Counted from the first letter of the stretch, positions 45,330-57,985 are shown. The stretch is 64,000 bases of DNA from Chinchilla lanigera (GCF_000276665.1 NW_004955470.1:2846260-2910259); one strand, 5' to 3'. A program made the numbers and translations. The notes: generated by a model from the sequence alone, not told the origin.

Positions 45330-47325
45330 GCCAGCAGTTCCCAAGCCACAGCCTGCAAGGAGAGTTTACTACGCATCAGCCACATCTCAGAAAGGTAAAG
45401 AGTCTTTCAACATTGCAGATAGAAAGAGTCTATTTGTTATTATCCAACTTCTTGGAAGAAATCAAGTGTAAGACCCCATCCTTCTGGGGCCCCCAGTTCC
45501 CATGATAAATGTGTGCTGTTTACCCCATGGTTCCCCACCCTTCCTGTGGCTGACTTCTGACTAATCACACACTTCCTGCTCGCTCTCCCCAGCCTTGAAT
45601 ACTGGCCCCTGGATCACGATTTCATTTGATGCATCAGATGGAATCTGCTTGCCTTCCTTGGCCCAGAAGGTTGGTCTGTTCTCTCTTTTGCCTCGGACAT
45701 TATCTGGTTGAACTAAGCCTTGGAGGAATCTTATTAAAATGTGCAAATAAAGCAATCTATCAATTGCCCTCTGGAACTTCAAAGTCATAATTTGGACCTA
45801 AAATCCTGCATACTTTTCCAGTCTTGTTCAAAGATGTCCTTGGCTGACCCTCTACAGAAGGAGGCTCTGCTGAATTTGCAACACATGTCAGCTATGTGAG
45901 TGAGGCCACAGTGGTCCAGCCTGCCCCCACTGAACCTCCACAGCAGGGGTGAGCCTGGCCCAAATTGCTGACCTACAAAATCACAATAAAATCATAACAA
46001 ATTGTTGTTGTCCCAAGACTCCAATTTTGGGGTGATTTGTTAGTAGTCAATAGAGAGCTGATTCCTTTTCTTTCACCTGTCAGTTTTAGAATATTCCATC
46101 TTTGTTTCACACCATACATGTTTTTATTTAGGTTACACCAAATGTTATATGCTTTCATTCAACAGTTTATCTTCAGTAGGTTTTGGTTCATATGGATAGG
46201 ATCCTATTAATATGCTTAATGGCTGTATAGTATTCTTTGGATAACCCACAGCTCATTAAACATTCCCAATCAGTAAACTGCTTTGCTTGTTTCCAATTCT
46301 GTACTATCATACTAACCTTGAAATCAATATATTCGAACAAATAACACTGTCCTTTCTAATTACCTGAGAATTAATCTTTGTGTGCTTGATGTAGGGATTC
46401 TTACAAAAGGAAAACCTACACGCGAAAGGGATGCTGAAGAGACAGCAAGGCATTTTTGCCTGGAGGAGTTTTGTTGGTGTCAGTGAGCAGAGCCAGGTAT
46501 GTAATGTACGGGACAACCAAGAGAGGATGGTGCTATACCCTCCTTCCAGAGGCCGTGAGGTCAGATGCACACAGGTTACGAGAACCCAGAGCCTGACTCA
46601 GTTATTCCAAAGCTGTCAGGTTCTCCAGTCCCAGGCCTATGGAAAGATCAGTCTCCCCTGCCCTCTATAAAAGAGGGATACCTCAGGCCAGTGCGCAGTG
46701 ACTCAGTCATTCTCTCCTTTCTCATTGTCATGGTGACCTGCAGTATTTCCAGTTGTGACTGATCCTTAAGCCTGGGCCTTAGTCTGCATTTGAGCGTAGT
46801 AATTCTGTGTACAGAGCAGGCACTGGTATGTCTTGCTATGGTTTTGACTTTGTCTTATTATAAATTACTTTCCTTGAAGTACTGTCTTGCATTTTTGAAA
46901 TTAGAACTTTAGATGGGTTATATGGTCCAAGGTTTCATCTTGGGGTTGTAAAGGGACTCTTCTAAAATACCTATGTAATGCATTGTGTCTAGTGAGATAA
47001 AGTATCACTGGCTATGGGTCAAAGACCACGAACATTTTCAAAGCTGCTGCTGTACAAAATAAGTGCGAAAATCAAGCACTGCCAACATTGGGAAGAATGA
47101 CTGACTTCAGGATTACGGTAAGAATGATACAGCCGTCAAGTTCAGCTTCACTGATAAGTCACTAGATTAACATTTGCATCATATGGTTCTTGCTAATCTA
47201 TTAAATTTATGGTGGCTCAAACTCTAGCTACAAAAATGACATAATTCCAAGTATGAAGCAATCGCTTTCCCTGATCCCCACCCTCTATATTCTCCCTTGC
47301 TTTATTTTTCTTCCTTGCAGGTACT
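45330..47325. other. Mostly unassigned sequence
   Basis: At 46090-46390 there is a possible antisense old LINE 3' piece (ggctgtatagtattctttgg). No gene found; frames of 61-87 codons lack domains. Confidence 0.35.
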
Positions 47326-47329
47326 ACTA

Positions 47330-47490
47330 CTTGAGCACATAGAGCAGCACTTGCTTCCTGATGTGTGGTCCCCTGCTGTGTGGAATGTCAGTGCCAACAG
47401 GTCAGATGCACTCACCTTTACCACCAGGCTACTCTTGATAGAGGTGCAGTTGAGGAGTCATTCCTGAATAAGTGAATGGGTAAATAAGTT
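47330..47490 (+). repeat. Possible L2 LINE 3' end
   Basis: The order of ctactacttgagcacata, gtggaatgtcagtgccaaca and gaataagtgaatgggtaaat loosely resembles the L2 3' end. Diverged and uncertain. Confidence 0.3.
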
Positions 47491-47654
47491 TCCTTTCTGT
47501 CTCAGTATCTCACCTAGTATGTTTGGTCCCTAACTCCCTTTGATTTTGTCACTGTTTCCACTTTTCTTATTTAGGCAAATTAAATTGGGAAAATTAAATC
47601 ATTAACTAGAATTAAAATTAGGATGAGACAATAATCATGTTCTGGTGCTAAGCT

Positions 47655-47727
47655 TAAAAGAAGAGGAGGTGGGGGAGAGAGAGGTAGAGAGGTAGAGAGA
47701 GAAGAGAGAAGAGAGAAGAAAGAGATT
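47655..47727. repeat. Purine-rich GAGA/GGTAGA tract
   Basis: About 70 bases almost only A and G with short gagagaggta and agagagaaga units. Confidence 0.9.
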
Positions 47728-47834
47728 GGGTCCTGCTAATCCCACAAAAGCAGATATATCATTTGGAGATCTTTCCTCCTTTTTCTGGGTCAAGAGACAA
47801 ACCAACATGCTTTTAAAAATGAGGTTATTTTCTT

Positions 47835-47905
47835 TTCCATTCTCCTTCTCCTCCTTCTCTTGTTTCCTTCTTCCTCTTCCTCTCCCTCCTCCTCCTCCTG
47901 CTGCT
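47835..47905. repeat. Pyrimidine-rich CTT/CCT tract
   Basis: (ctcctt)n and (cctcctcctcctg) units, the strand complement of the purine tract 110 bp upstream in composition. The Pro/Glu-rich frames across it are low-complexity translation. Confidence 0.9.
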
Positions 47906-47999
47906 GCCACCCCCTTGGCAAAGATTAAATGATAGAAGCTATGAGCTATCATGAGATTTGGAGCTGGGTCTCTAGATCCAGTACTGTATTTGACATTAT

Positions 48000-50900
48000 T
48001 AGGAGGTAGCAAAAGTAGATCAGGTACCTCGCAGACTGAGCATGCAATAAGAATGTGTTTGTTTTTACTTCATAAGTACATTCCTGAATGTATTATAACA
48101 TACTGTGTAATACGTTTAATTTTCTATTTTCTAACAATCATAGATACACACAAGTTGTAAAATTAAATGCATAGGAGTTTGCTCTAGTCATCATGTAGAA
48201 TCTCCCTAAAGGAGATCTTTCAGATAAAATAGTGATTACCAAAACCAGGAAAATTAAGGAACATTTTTATGCATTGAATCTTTTAGCTGCAGAAAATATT
48301 TCATTATTTTAAATGGACCTCACGGTAGATCCTTTTTATCAATTTAGAGATTACTTTTGCAATACAAATGGTTCCATCCTCACGTACACCTGCTATCTTC
48401 CTGTACCAGGTGTTTCTGTGGCCCCTCACATCGTTCTCTGGTGCTCACTGTGAGTACTGTACCCTTTCTCTTCCTGTATAACTTCTCAGGAGCCCTTTCG
48501 TAAGAGAACTCTGAAGCCACCGAGCAATCAGAACAGCCATGCTCGTTTCTTCTAAAAAAGATCCCATGTGCAGGAGAAATCAAGTTAATCTACAGCCAGT
48601 ATTTGGAAACTATGAGTGTGAGCAATCGTGCAGAATGACGACATCAGAAACACCCACTTATAATAAATATCATATACATCACGCAACACCGATTATGTAA
48701 CACCAATAAAAGTTATTTTTTAGGTCAAATTGCTTTTCAAGGCATCTATGAAACAACTAGCGTTTCTGCACACCAAGTATTTCACTGATTTATGCCAGGT
48801 ACAGTGAAACTTGGATTAAAAAGTCTAACAAGTACTGTTTCCTGCCAAGGCAGAAACACTTAGAGCCAAATGGAATGGAAAAACACGATTCCTCAGGAAA
48901 AACCACACAAGAATCATTCTGTACCAGTGATGAGCCAGGCAAGGGGGCCACACTAGGACTTACACCAGGCAGGGTGATGGAGTCTCTCACCATGGCAGTA
49001 TCTCTGGTATCAGGGGCCCAGGTCATCCTCTGAGGACTCCAAGGCAGGACTGGCTATATGATTGGGGCCGAGGCCAAAGTGATAATGGGAGGACCCTTTG
49101 TTCAAAAGTTATCAAGAATTGAAAGAAGGTCACACCACAGCAGGAAAGCAGCAGGGGCTCTTTCAAGCCCAGAGCCTATGCTACCATATAGGTGTCATTG
49201 AGGAAATTGGCCCTGGTCCCAGGGGCTCCCATGGGATTGCCATAGAAATATAGGATGCCTCATTAATATTTAGGCACCCAAATATTGCATGGGGCATACT
49301 TACATTAAAAATTTATTTGCTGTTTACCTCAAATATAAATGTAAATTTTGTCTTCTATTTTCATTTGCTATATCAGGCTCCTGAAGGGCGGCTCAGGGGT
49401 CAGCCAGGGGTGCAGAGATCTGGGAAACACAAAGTGAGCATGATTCTCCCCCGAACACATTGGCTTTTCACTTCTCTGAGGTGCTGGGCCTCTCACTAAG
49501 GCAAGATGTCTTTGAGAATACTTAAAACTCTCTGGCTAGATGATATGAGAGGAGAGGGAGAAAGACAGAGAGAGACAGAGAGAGACAGAGACAGAGACAG
49601 AGAGAGCTGCCAGGATCCCAGAGCCAGAAAGTGTAAGTTAGGACTTAAATCTGGAGTCCATGCTCTTAGCAATCCACACTGAAAACTGCACCTACTGTAT
49701 GTCAGGCTCTGCGCCTAGCACTGGGGGTACAAAAAAATGCAGGGAATACGCAGAAGGCAGGAACAGACAGCCGAGTGTTGTAGTGCTCAGAGGTGACCAA
49801 GTGGCCGTGACTCCTACATTTGGGGGCTTGGGAGAGTAGTGCAGCCGTACATTACAGGGACAGTTCTCCCAGCGCCTCTGTCCTTCTTCGGGTCTCTCGT
49901 CCTCTCCCCCTTCCACCAACCTGGACCACATTAAATGAGTCCTCTGCCACAGACCTGCCTCTCAGTCTCAGGCTCGGCTGCCGGGGTGCAGGTCGCATAC
50001 AGCAGCCTTGCCCCAGCCCACCTGGGCAGATGCATGCAAAGGAGGGACTCCTGCTCTGTGTCTGGAAATGAATCCGTTTATCAGACAGAAGCTAGAGCCA
50101 GTGGGGTAGAGGAGAACGTAGGGCTCATAATCTAATGGCCACAATGTAGCCTAAATTGCAACCCTACTGTGTGCTGAGCTGCCCACTGGAGTAATTACAA
50201 CTGCACCAGGTACAAGTGATGCCCTCCCACTCCAAAGCAGAGGCAAAGCCCAGGACTTCACAATTAGTGTGGGTGAAGCCGAGAGCCTGGCTGTCCAACT
50301 GAAAGGCTGCCCACCTGGCCTAAGCGTGCATCCTCCTCCAGAGCTGCTCCTCAGCAACCCTTGGAGTGTCTGTCCCATGCAGGGACTTCGGTCACTAGGG
50401 GCAAACTCTCAGGAACGTCTTAGACCTAAGGAAGGGAAGTTTTGAGAATCACTCTCAGTCCTCACTGGATAGCTTTCCCCATAGAGCATCCTACCTGGTC
50501 CGCTCCTCTCAGTCATTCGCGTTAACAATAGAATGTTCACGTCTTCTGAACAGTTGGAAATTTGGGGGTACCTGGATGGCTGCCCCCGTAGCAGCTGTCA
50601 CTGGGAGCTGAGCAGCTACTGTTGGCCCCTCTAGAGGGGGCAAGGGCCCTCTGTCTGCCGCAGTTCCCATTGTGCTTCTGGGCCTGCTGCAGTGCTATCG
50701 TCCCTGCCTGCCCCTGAAGGCCACTGATTTGGTGGTGACCCTGGTGTGAGCTTCATCTGAGAGTCCCGTTCTTGAAGTATGAGTAGCTGGGAGTGAGCCC
50801 CGTGAGCCCCAGCCTGCCCCTCCTAGTATTGCCTGCCCTGACAAGTGGGCCACCTGTGGTCAGCCAGTTCACCCTGCACCATGGAGGCCACTCAGGAGCA

Positions 50901-52155
50901 CACAGTGCCTGCCAAGGCTGCTGCTGGTGGCAGCTGTACCCATGGCCCACAGACCTTAACCTCTGGTCTGAACCTTCTCATGCTAAAGGGCTGGGAAATG
51001 TCCAGTACTCACCCCCAGCCTCCTGCACAGTTGAAGCTAAGGCATGGAGATGCTGGCACAGCCTAGCCAAGGGGACCCAAGAGGAATCCAGCTGTGAGTT
51101 CTTCTCAGGCCCTGTCCTTCCCAGCACTTGTAGCAGGGGCTTTGAGACCCTGATGAGGAGACTCAGGAATCACTCCAGGGTCAGTTCAGTGACTCTGCCC
51201 TCCAGGAAGAGTCCCCGGCCTAAAGGGTAGATGGGCCACTGAGCCAGCCTTGGGATCACTTTGAGGATGATAGTGTTCTTAGGGTTTTTGCCTCGGTGCT
51301 GGGGTGTATCCCTGAAATGTGTCCCAGCTGATAGCCTGGGAGCAGCTGAGTTCTGCTGAACTCCCCAAAGCTCACGTGTGCACCTCTCCCAGCACAGTGT
51401 CCACACCTGGGCCCCTCCTCTCCTGGCTTCTTCCTTCCCCCCACTCCCTTATTTCCAGCAAAGCACGTGTCAGCCCCCAAACCCCTACCCCAACACCCAA
51501 GCCTGGCCACAATCACACCACCACACTGTCCTGGAAAAGATGTTACTTGTGTACTTTCCCTTACTTGAAAAGAGAAAGTAACTGAAGTTTTAAATCTGCA
51601 ATGAAATAAATAAACGGCAATGAGAACATTCGAAAAGGAGTCCTAGGGAGTTTTCTGCAACTTGAGTAACATAGAAACCCCTTCTGATGGAAAAAAGAAA
51701 ATCCTCCCCCAATGTTGACTTAAGTTGTTTCAAATTATAATGTTCCTTAAACATGTTCAAATATAAAACTAGATATAAACACCTTGTGTTTATAACTCTT
51801 GTTCAACTATAAACTATGAAATTAAATATAAGCAAAACTACAAAACCAATGAGATTCAGATCAACAGCCCTAATAGCATGTGGCAGGCTGGGCCTCGCGG
51901 CATGAACTTGGCTTTCCCCAGCCATGGGGGCTCCTCTGGGTGGGTTACGCACTTGGCTGTGCAGGCTGGGGCAGGGGTCCCCCTCCCACAACTCTGCTCT
52001 GTGCCTGTGAGGCTCCTTCCAGCAGCACATCACAGTGACCCTGGGCAAAACGTATCTTAAAGTTATACGGAACATACCTTTTCTTCCCTTATTGGCTCCT
52101 GATGATCAGGATGGTGTTATCTGATGCCAAAGAGTTTATAAATAAAGTACTCCCC
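48000..52155. other. Unassigned 4 kb stretch
   Basis: Moderately GC-rich between 49.3 and 51.5 kb. Overlapping frames on both strands up to 145 codons (50793-51230) show no domain. A MIR/L2-like tail may sit at 49688-49735 (ctgtatgtcaggctctgcgc). No gene supported. Confidence 0.4.
49555..49607. repeat. (CAGAGA)n tract
   Basis: cagagagaga and cagagacaga units for about 50 bp. Confidence 0.9.
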
Positions 52156-52159
52156 ACCC

Positions 52160-52479
52160 CCACCCACAGTTTCATTTTTTAAGGTTTTAGTTACCCATGA
52201 GCAATTGTGGCCCAAAAATACTAAATGAGAGATTCCAAAAATAAAGAGTTTGTCAGTTTAAATAACATTTATTGAGGTATATTTTTATAATTGTTCATTT
52301 TATTATTGTCATTGCTGTTAATTTCTTAATATGTCTTGTGTATAAATTAAACTTTACCGTAGGTGTATATATATATACGGAAACAAACAGAGTCTATCTA
52401 GGGTTCAGGCCTACGCCTGGCTCGAGGTCTCCACTGGGGGTCATGGGACATCTTCCCCAAGAATAATGGGGAACGACTG
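52160..52479 (-). mobile_element. Tigger-class DNA transposon relic (short form)
   Basis: Reads as a reversed Tigger non-autonomous element: ttttagttacccatgagcaa near the left end, attataaattaaactttacc-like text in the middle, then the right end ctccactgggggtcatggga, catcttccccaagaataatg and gggaacgactg. Ends and order match; the middle is AT-rich. Confidence 0.75.
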
Positions 52480-53194
52480 GGCAAAGACAAAGGCTAGAAA
52501 CCCTTGTCAGTCTCTGGTTTCATGACTGTCATCCAAATGATTTACAGACTCCACTTAGACTATTTCTATTTAGATTACCATCAAAATTAAAATATACAAT
52601 TAACACATTCGAGTCAAGAACTTACGGACACCAGTTTGAACAATACTGCTAAAATCGAAATCATCGCAAAGCTCAGAATCTGTGCAGAAGACAAAGGCTT
52701 CAGTCTGGGGAACAGAAAAGTAAAGATAAACAAGTGGCCCACATCTAGAAGGCCCTCTTCCTTCAAAAGCTCACACATGGAATTCTTGAAGGGAGCTTTA
52801 AATATTTAGATGCTGAAACATCTGGTTTTGAAAAAACTGGTGCCAGCTTTGCATATGGGTCAGTGGATTTAGAAAGAGAGAAACAGAATGTCCGTTCAGA
52901 CTACCTTGATCAGCTTTGTAAAAACCCCAAAGTCTGACTTTTCTCCTTTCCTGTACATATCTCTTTGGTTTTTCTCTTGCTTGATTGCTCTGGCTACACT
53001 TTCGAGGACTACATTGAACAGGAATGGTGAGAGGGGACACACTTGTCTTGTTCCTGGTTTTAGAGGAAATGTTTTCAATTGTTCCCCTTTTAGTATGATA
53101 TTGGTAGTGCGTTTGTCATAAACACCTTTTATCAATCTGAGATAAGGTCCTTCTACATCTATTTTCATGAGGGTTTTCCAAAATTTTATTTTAA

Positions 53195-53300
53195 AGGAAA
53201 AAGAACAAGATCAAAACAAAAAAAACAAAGACAAAAACAAAACAACACAAAAACAAGAAAAACAATACAGAATTTCAAAAAAAGATGATAGGAAATTAAC
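53195..53300 (-). repeat. L1 3' UTR-like module inside antisense ORF2
   Basis: atacagaatttcaaaaaaag then gataggaaattaacagg matches the module at 32040-32085. It is preceded by an A-rich tract of caaaaac-like units. It interrupts the L1 reverse-transcriptase sequence together with the B1 that follows. Confidence 0.65.
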
Positions 53301-53474
53301 AGGTTTTGTTTTTTTGTTTTGTTTTGTTTTTGATCTTTTTGAGACAAGGTCTTACGATGCAGTTCAGGCTGGTCTTGAAACTTTGTAGCCCAAGCTGGCC
53401 TCAAACTTTGCAAGATCCTCCTGCCTCAGCCTCCTGAGTCCCAGGATTACTGGCATACGCCACCATGCCCAGGT
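53300..53474 (-). repeat. B1-like SINE with internal duplication
   Basis: T-rich tail at 53300-53333, then antisense B1: gagacaaggtcttacgatgc, caggctggtcttgaaacttt and caagctggcctcaaacttt in tandem, cctgcctcagcctcctgagt, caccatgcccagg. The repeated caggctgg/caagctgg block is the internal duplication of B1. Flanking ttaacagg and gtaacaggg look like a short target duplication. Confidence 0.88.
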
Positions 53475-54664
53475 AACAGGGTTTTTAAAAGTCATGAATA
53501 GATACTGGATTTTGTCCAAAGCCTTTTCTGCATCACTTGAGAAGATCATGTCATTTTCATCCTTGCTTCTGTTTATGTGATACATTACATTTACTGATTT
53601 ACATACGTCAAGCCATCCTTGGCTACACTCAGATGAAACCAACTTGGTCATGATGTGTGATCTCTTGAATAATTTGCTGTATTTTTTGCCAGTGCCTTGT
53701 TGAGGATTTCTGCATCTATGTTCATTAAGGAGATTGGCTTATAGTTTTCTTGAGTCCTTGTCTGGTTTTGGTGCCAGGAATCAGTTTGGTAGTGCTTCTT
53801 TTCTTTCAGCTTCGTGGAGAAGTTTGAGGAATACTGGCATCAGCTCTCCCCTGAAGTTCTGGTAAAATTCTACAATCCATCAGGCCCTGGATTTTTCTTA
53901 GTTAGTAGGTTATTTCTAATTACTGTCTCTCTTTCATTGCCTATCATTGGTCTCTTCAGCATTTTTATAATCTCCTCAGCTAAATCTTGGTAGTTCATGT
54001 GTGTCTAGTAATTTCACCATTTCTTCCAGGTTCTCTAATTTATTGGAATGTAGGTTTTCAAAATAGTTTCTTATCCTCTGTATTTCAGCTATATCTGTTG
54101 TGCTTTCACCTTTTTCATTTCTAACAGTATTTATAGGGGTTTTTCCCCCTCCTTTTGGTAACTTTGGGTAAGAGTTTATCAATTTTGTTTATCCTTTCAA
54201 AGAACCAACTCATTCACCTTTATTTTTTTAGTCTCAATTTCATTAATTTCTACACTGATCATTGTTTCTTGCCTTCTGCTAGTTTCGGATTTAGATTTTA
54301 CTTGTTTTTCTAGGACCTTTCGATGTATGATTATATTACTAATTTGAGATCACTCAGTTCTTTTAATGCATGCATTAAATGTATCCTGTAGACTTTGGTT
54401 TGTTGGGCTCTGGTTGTATGGAGAATTGTTTTCCCGTCCTTTCATTTTCAGTCTAGTGCTTCCTTTTAGATGAGGTGTGCTTCTTAAAAGCAGGGTATGG
54501 CTGGATTTTGTTTTTTAGATACAATCTGCCAATCTGTCTTCTGAATAGGGAGTTAAAACCAACGACAGTGAGAGTTATTGTAAGATATTTATGGAATACT
54601 GTCATTGTATTATTTTTCCAGTGTTAAGTCCTTTGTTTTGTCCCTTTTGTTTAACCATTCTGTC

Positions 54665-55543
54665 AGTTAAATGTATACTTTCCTTTAGGCTCTTTGTTCA
54701 AAATTCCCAAAATGAATGATCACATGTGGGACATTCTTCATATCAACTCCATCCTCCCAAACAAATCTTCAAGTCTTTCTCCTCCCACCTTTTCATTACC
54801 ATTGCCCTAGCCCAGGTACCTGAAATTGGTCCCACGCACAGCCTTGGATACCCCTCTCCCCACTATGGCCTTCCCAGCCTTCATTAGCCGGGTTGTACCT
54901 GCCTTCCTGGCTTCATTGTGCATACCTCTTACCTCCTGCTATCATCATGGGTCATGCTGGGTGATACATCTCTTCTGTAGGTCTCAGAGAAGGTCTCTCA
55001 CTATTATCTCCTGGTTCTTCTGGACCAGGCAGGTCTTCAGCCCTTCAGGAAGCTCGCAGCAAAGGAGGGCAGCCATTCTTTTAGGGAAGTAGAGCTGTGT
55101 GATCCATAGTCCTGTCACCGTCTGGAACAGATTGTCTTGCTGTCAGGATCACAGCAACCTAAAACTGATGCTCTGTAGCTGTGCAGCTGGGTTGACCCTA
55201 AACTTTACCTCTTATTTTGGGGGTGAGTGAGTGGAGATGTTGAGCTACTAGAAGAAGAAAAATGTATCCCAATGATCACTGGGGCTTACCTACACCCTGA
55301 TGGCTGGAACCCCGGTGAGACTGCTCTTTCAGTTCTTTCTGACTAACTGCCTGGCTCCTCCTGGAGCAGAGGGAGTTTGAGTTCTTCAGCCTTAAGCCTA
55401 GTCCTCACCCCTTGTCATATCTGGATGGGTCCCAGGGTCACATTCTAGTACCTGGTATCTGGCTTGTCTGAAGAAGAATTTGGAATTCTCCCCAGTGGTG
55501 GGAAGAGGAGAAAATTAGGTCTGGAAAATTAGTGTGAGTGTAA

Positions 55544-55589
<46 letters not shown>

Positions 55590-56185
55590 TGCATTGGCCT
55601 TTGTTATCTCAGAAAGGCCTTTCTGTCTTAGTCCCCCCTCTTCTCCCACTTTTTATACTTAAAGGAAGGAAAATGCTTTCATGGTTTTAAATATACTGGA
55701 TTTTAAAATTCAGAACCATGTTAAATATTCTTAAAGAGTCTCCTACCCAATCCCTTGCCTCGATACTTCACTCTAGAAATAATCCTTTTTCAGTAGTTCT
55801 TGTTTGGCTTTTAAAGAGAACCCTCCAAGTGCCAAGGTCAAGTAGATTCTCAGGTCATGCTTTAAATTTGCCCTGTAGTTGGACTGTGCTTTTCTTGAGT
55901 GGTTCTATTTTTCCTAGCATCTTAATGGGATTTTCCTTCTCTTGTTTCAAGAAGAAACATATGCCTCTTCCAACTTAGCACTGAAATCTTCCTGCTTCTT
56001 ACTCATGCTATTTGTTTAACAGAAAACTCTTCCTTCTCAAAGTCATTCTTTTGATCCTTCTGCTTTCCTAAGACAGTTAGTCTTAATTTGGACTAATTGT
56101 TTTCTGGGCTTGCACATTTCTACTATCCGGGTATTCCTTTACACACATTCCTCTTGGGCTAGTTCCAGAAAACATATATGTCTTG
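54665..56185. other. Unassigned sequence
   Basis: No recognised element except the TG tract at 55545. An old L1 5' region is possible at 54.8-55.5 kb but not demonstrable. Frames of 86-88 codons have no domain. Confidence 0.35.
55545..55588. repeat. (TG)22 microsatellite
   Basis: 44 uninterrupted bases of alternating TG. Pure enough to be polymorphic. Confidence 0.97.
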
Positions 56186-56311
56186 AATTCCTAATTTTAA
56201 CTGCATGTGAGTATCCAGTTTTCTCAGCACCATTTGTTGAAAAAGTTGCCTTTCAATATATGCAGAGGGAGTTTGAGTGCTTTTGGTACCTTTGTTGAGA
56301 ACTCATTGGCT

Positions 56312-56398
56312 AGGGCCAGGGATATAGCTCAGCAGCATAAGCACCTGCCTGGCAAGCACAAGGTCCTGAGTTTGATTCCCAGTACAAGAAAAAAAAGA
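56312..56398 (+). repeat. ID-type SINE, sense, inserted in L1
   Basis: agggccagggatatagctca, gcacctgcctggcaagcaca, aggtcctgagtttgattccc, then an A-rich tail. Flanked by 15-bp repeats gagaactcattggct (56297-56311) and gagaacttattggct (56399-56413), one mismatch. It interrupts the inverted arm of the L1 and so is younger than that inversion. Confidence 0.93.
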
Positions 56399-57043
56399 GA
56401 GAACTTATTGGCTGTACATGCCAAGGTTTACTTCTGGGTCTATATTCTCTTCTGGTCTATGTGCCTATTTTTATACTAGTACCAGGCTGTTTTATTGATG
56501 GTGTGGCATGAAATCAGGTATTGTGAAGCCTCCAGCTTTGCTCAAGATTGGTTTTTAGGGTGTTGTGTTACTATATAAATTTTAGTATTACTTATTCTAG
56601 TGCTGTGAAGAAAGTCATTGGTATTTTGATGAGGATCACATTGAATCTGTAAATCATTTGGAGTAGCATGGGTATTTTAACAATATAAATTCTTCCCAAT
56701 CATTGAAGATGGGTAGCCTTTCCATTTTTTTCTGTCATCTTTACTTTCTTTCATAATATTTTGTAATTTTCAAGGTATAGATCTTTCATTTTCTATTTAA
56801 ATTTATCCCTACCAATCTCATTTTATTTTTTAAGTTATTGTTAATAGGGTTTCTTTCTCTTGAAAGAAATCTCATATTTATATTGGTGTATAAAAATGTT
56901 ACTTATTTTGCATGTCAATTTTGTATCTTGAAACTTTACTGAATTAATTTATCAGTTCTAATAGTCTTTTGGTGAATGAACTCTATAATCTTTTCTATAC
57001 ATAGAATCATATAAACTGCAAATAGGAATAATTTACAACCCTC

Positions 57044-57985
57044 ATCTCATATAAAAACCAACTCAGAATGGTCAAATATAGGCTCTGAAACTATAAAACT
57101 ACTAGAAGAAAAAGTAGGGGAAACACTTTAAGGCATTAATATAGGCACCGACTTGTTTCTATGACCCCAAAGCACAGAGAATAAGAGCAAAAATAAATAA
57201 ATGAAATTACATCAAATAAAAAGTTTCTGCACAGTAAAAAAATCAACAAAGTAAAGAGACAGCCCATAGAATAGGAGAAAATATTTTTCAACTATTTATC
57301 TGACAAAGGACTAACATTCAGAACATACAAGGAACTCAAAAAACTTAAGAAAAACAAGTAGCAAACAATTTAAAATGGGCAAACAATCCAAGTAGCTATT
57401 TCTCAAAAGAAGAAATACAAATAGCCAATAAATATATGAAAAATGATTAATATCATTAGCTAAGGGAAATGCAAATCAAAACTACATGAAATATAGTCTC
57501 CCCCCAATTAGAATGGCTGTTGACAAAACATCAAAAAACAAATGTTGATGAGAACGTGAAGAAAACAGACCTTTTATAGCTGTTGGTAGGAATGTAAATT
57601 AGTATACCCATTATGGAGAACAGTATTGAGGTTCTACAGAAAGTTAACACAGATCTACTATATGATTCAGGTACCCCACTTCTGGGAATATAGCCAAATG
57701 TAACAAAATTAGCATACCAAAGAGATACTTACAACCCATATTTATTGCAGCACTATTTATAACAACTAAGATATAAAATCAACCTACATGCCCATCAGTG
57801 GATGGACAGGTAAAGAAAACAAGGTATACACTCATAATGGAATATTATTTAGCTACAAAGAAGAATAAAATCTTGGCATTCTCAGAAAGACAGGATTGGA
57901 GGACATTATGTTTGGTGAAAAAAAGCCAGATACAGAAAGCCAAGTTCTCTCTTCATATGTGGAAACTGAAAAAGTCAACTTGAAC
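57044..57985 (+). pseudogene. L1 ORF2 pseudogene piece (C-terminal part)
   Basis: The sense frame 57798-57983 gives MDGQVKKTRYTLIMEYYLA then TKKNKI, the last part of L1 ORF2. Earlier parts are frame-shifted. No catalytic domain is present in this arm. Confidence 0.82.

Larger units (their letters stand above)
52930..53650 (-). pseudogene. L1 ORF2 pseudogene piece (reverse transcriptase)
   Basis: Minus-strand text includes [19 protein letters not shown] and [19 protein letters not shown] (palm region). Upstream, beyond the B1, are [18 protein letters not shown] and [10 protein letters not shown]. The L1 frame is cut by the B1 insertion and by stops. Confidence 0.88.
52930..54660 (-). mobile_element. 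L1 copy, antisense, ORF2 endonuclease to reverse transcriptase
   Basis: Covers reverse-transcriptase (left) to endonuclease-side sequence (right, tcttctgaatagggagttaa near 54540). The left end stops abruptly in the reverse-transcriptase region after [17 protein letters not shown], so the L1 3' part is missing. This is unusual for simple L1 insertion and would fit an inverted arm whose partner was lost, or a later deletion. It carries an L1 3' UTR piece and a B1 at 53195-53474. Confidence 0.8.
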
